Shown: one piece after another, positions 6,859-7,555 of the stretch
Numbering within the stretch: the first letter of the stretch is position 1
Layout of the letters: the number at the start of each line of letters is the position of its first letter
Origin: Pseudomonadota bacterium
GTDB taxonomy: Bacteria > Desulfobacterota > Desulfobulbia > Desulfobulbales > Desulfobulbaceae
Length of the DNA stretch: 7,555 nt
Direction of reading: 5' to 3'
Assembly: GCA_009778235.1 (NCBI GenBank)
Contig: WRKE01000226.1
Coordinates: 1-7,555, forward strand
Position numbers and translations under genes: made by a program
Notes under the pieces: generated by a model
What the model was told of the DNA's origin: nothing
Database searches by the model: none
The model's input: only the letters and a program-made list of their open reading frames with translations

Positions 6859-6931
6859 ATTGCCTTTGCTTGACCAGCCAGCCGCGAAGCAAAAACCAGA
6901 AACGCTTCTCTTGCCCCCCGGCAGCTCTTCC

Positions 6932-7183
6932 TTAAAACGACATTTCCAGAAAATGGGCATGGAATCGGGTCATGTCTGCCCCGCATTTGCCGCACAAAAA
7001 TTTCACCTCGCCAAAAATTTCGGTGGTATGGTCTTCCGGGGTGAACGATCCGTCGCTGTTTTGCTGGTAATGGGTCGTCATCAGGACATTTTCGGCAATT
7101 TCAACAAAATGCTTGGAATTGCCGCACTGGTGACAGACAATGCGTCCGGCAGGCTCACCGGTGGGGACGTGGACTTTCTTCAT
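6932..7183 (-). CDS. Small zinc-ribbon protein of unknown function
   Basis: This 83-residue protein is not recognised as a named family. Two CxxC knuckles, CHQC (17-20) and CGKC (64-67), are separated by about 43 residues, as in a two-knuckle zinc ribbon. Histidines at 75 and 77 (RFHAHF) follow the second pair. The segment between reads FVEIAENVLMTTHYQQ and SDGSFTPEDHTTEIFGEV. No signal peptide or membrane segment is seen, so it is probably cytoplasmic. The ATG at 7183 is the only plausible start because an in-frame TAA lies just upstream (7190-7192). The upstream bases are A-rich with no clear Shine-Dalgarno. It lies 58 bases downstream of acyP on the same strand and may share its transcript. 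The paired cysteines and the absence of a competing frame argue that it is real. Metal binding is inferred from the motif; nothing indicates a partner or pathway. Confidence 0.75.
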   Translation of the reverse strand: MKKVHVPTGEPAGRIVCHQCGNSKHFVEIAENVLMTTHYQQNSDGSFTPEDHTTEIFGEVKFLCGKCGADMTRFHAHFLEMSF

Positions 7184-7241
7184 ATTTTTTTAAGTGAAGG
7201 TTAAATGACGACCAAATTGCTCCGCATGCAGGCGCTACGGC

Positions 7242-7526
7242 TTAAGCACCATAGCGGATGACCAGGGGGCCGCTCTCTCCCCGGGGCGCTTCCTCATGCC
7301 AGTCGACGCGGGTGACCATGGCAAAGGGGGAACCGATCGACAGCCAGGCCACCAGGGCATCCACCTGGGATGCCTCGCCTTCACACACCACCAGCACCGT
7401 GCCGTCGGATTGATTCTGGGCCCAGCCCGAGACCCCAAGTCCGTTTGCTTCCTGCCGGGTGTATTCGCGAAACCCAACCCGTTGCACCCGGCCGTGCACG
7501 GTTGCCCTGATCCGTTTTCGACTCAT
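7242..7526 (-). CDS. acyP: Acylphosphatase
   Basis: The 94-residue product has the full acylphosphatase fold signature and normal family length. VHGRVQRVGFR (residues 10-20) is the acylphosphate-binding loop, ending in the catalytic arginine R20. SGWAQNQSDGTV (33-44) supplies the catalytic asparagine N38, 18 residues later as in the muscle enzyme pair R23/N41. VVCEGEASQVDALVAWL and the C-terminal LVIRYGA complete the alpha-beta sandwich. Family enzymes hydrolyse the carboxyl-phosphate bond of small acyl phosphates in the cytoplasm; the physiological substrate in bacteria is usually uncertain. The start is the ATG at 7526, preceded by GGGGAGG (7531-7537) with 4 bases between. That ATG overlaps the stop of an upstream frame as ATGA, which suggests translational coupling. 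The loop has R where many members have G (VQRVGF versus VQGVGF), a substitution I recall from other bacterial members, so activity is expected. Confidence 0.94.
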   Translation of the reverse strand: MSRKRIRATVHGRVQRVGFREYTRQEANGLGVSGWAQNQSDGTVLVVCEGEASQVDALVAWLSIGSPFAMVTRVDWHEEAPRGESGPLVIRYGA

Positions 7527-7555
7527 CCTCCCTCCCCATCGACCATCTTGACCAG
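7523..7555 (-). CDS. C-terminal end of an unidentified upstream gene (partial)
   Basis: From the right edge, a minus-strand frame reads LVKMVDGEGG and stops at a TGA (7523-7525) that overlaps the acyP ATG as ATGA. Such overlaps are typical of coupled genes in one operon, and the acyP Shine-Dalgarno lies inside this frame. Only ten codons are visible, so neither identity nor reality can be established from this window. Confidence 0.4.
   Translation of the reverse strand: MVKMVDGEGG

Noticed and set aside
6860..6931. GAAGC...GCTTC complementarity between the dsrC terminator and the zinc-ribbon stop
   Set aside because: Only five base pairs with a long loop and no adjacent U-run; not enough to call a terminator or structured RNA.
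6439..6960. 173-codon minus-strand frame over dsrC and its terminator
   Set aside because: It runs antisense through dsrC, whose identity, promoter, ribosome site and terminator are clear, and it overlaps the end of the zinc-ribbon gene. No family motif is seen.
6725..7204. 159-codon plus-strand frame spanning the end of dsrC and the zinc-ribbon gene
   Set aside because: It starts inside dsrC in another frame, reads through the terminator hairpin, and covers the antisense of the zinc-ribbon gene; nothing supports translation.
7235..7477. 80-codon minus-strand frame overlapping acyP
   Set aside because: It is an out-of-frame shadow of the acylphosphatase, which has full length, catalytic residues and a ribosome site.

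Overview
The window looks like chromosomal DNA from a GC-rich, sulfur-metabolising deltaproteobacterium (Desulfobacterota). A Desulfobulbales-type sulfate reducer or sulfur disproportionator is the best guess. The main reason is an intact dsrC gene carrying both redox cysteines, which marks dissimilatory sulfite reductase metabolism. The taxonomy is inference; no rRNA or other marker gene is present.

Layout, left to right. Positions 1-4187 on the minus strand are one very long open frame for a SWI2/SNF2-family helicase-like ATPase with an N-terminal region of about 900 residues. It runs off the left edge only a few codons before its expected C-terminus. Upstream of it on the same strand, after a 159-base junction, is ppiD (4347-6230), an inner-membrane-anchored periplasmic parvulin-type folding factor. 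The junction has no visible terminator. It holds two 8-bp inverted repeats and a 10-bp palindrome, and one inverted repeat covers the putative helicase ribosome binding site and start. A 250-base divergent intergenic region (6231-6480) separates ppiD from dsrC (6481-6801, plus strand). dsrC looks monocistronic, with a sigma70-like promoter containing a C9 tract, a strong Shine-Dalgarno sequence and a textbook intrinsic terminator (6830-6858).

Convergent to dsrC, on the minus strand, is a short cluster entering from the right edge. It consists of the last codons of an unidentified gene whose stop overlaps the next start (ATGA), then an acylphosphatase (7242-7526), then a small unrecognised zinc-ribbon protein (6932-7183).

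The genes form three transcription units: ppiD-SNF2 (leftward), dsrC (rightward) and upstream gene-acyP-zinc ribbon (leftward). Only dsrC has a clear metabolic role. It carries the sulfur of sulfite as a protein trisulfide between DsrAB and the membrane complex DsrMKJOP. PpiD is general periplasmic protein quality control, AcyP is a housekeeping hydrolase, and the SNF2 ATPase and zinc-ribbon protein have no assignable pathway. I found no mobile elements, CRISPR arrays, tRNA or rRNA genes. I do not see an obviously new multigene system. The least explained parts are the helicase's N-terminal region, the structured ppiD-helicase junction, the poly-C promoter and the zinc-ribbon protein.
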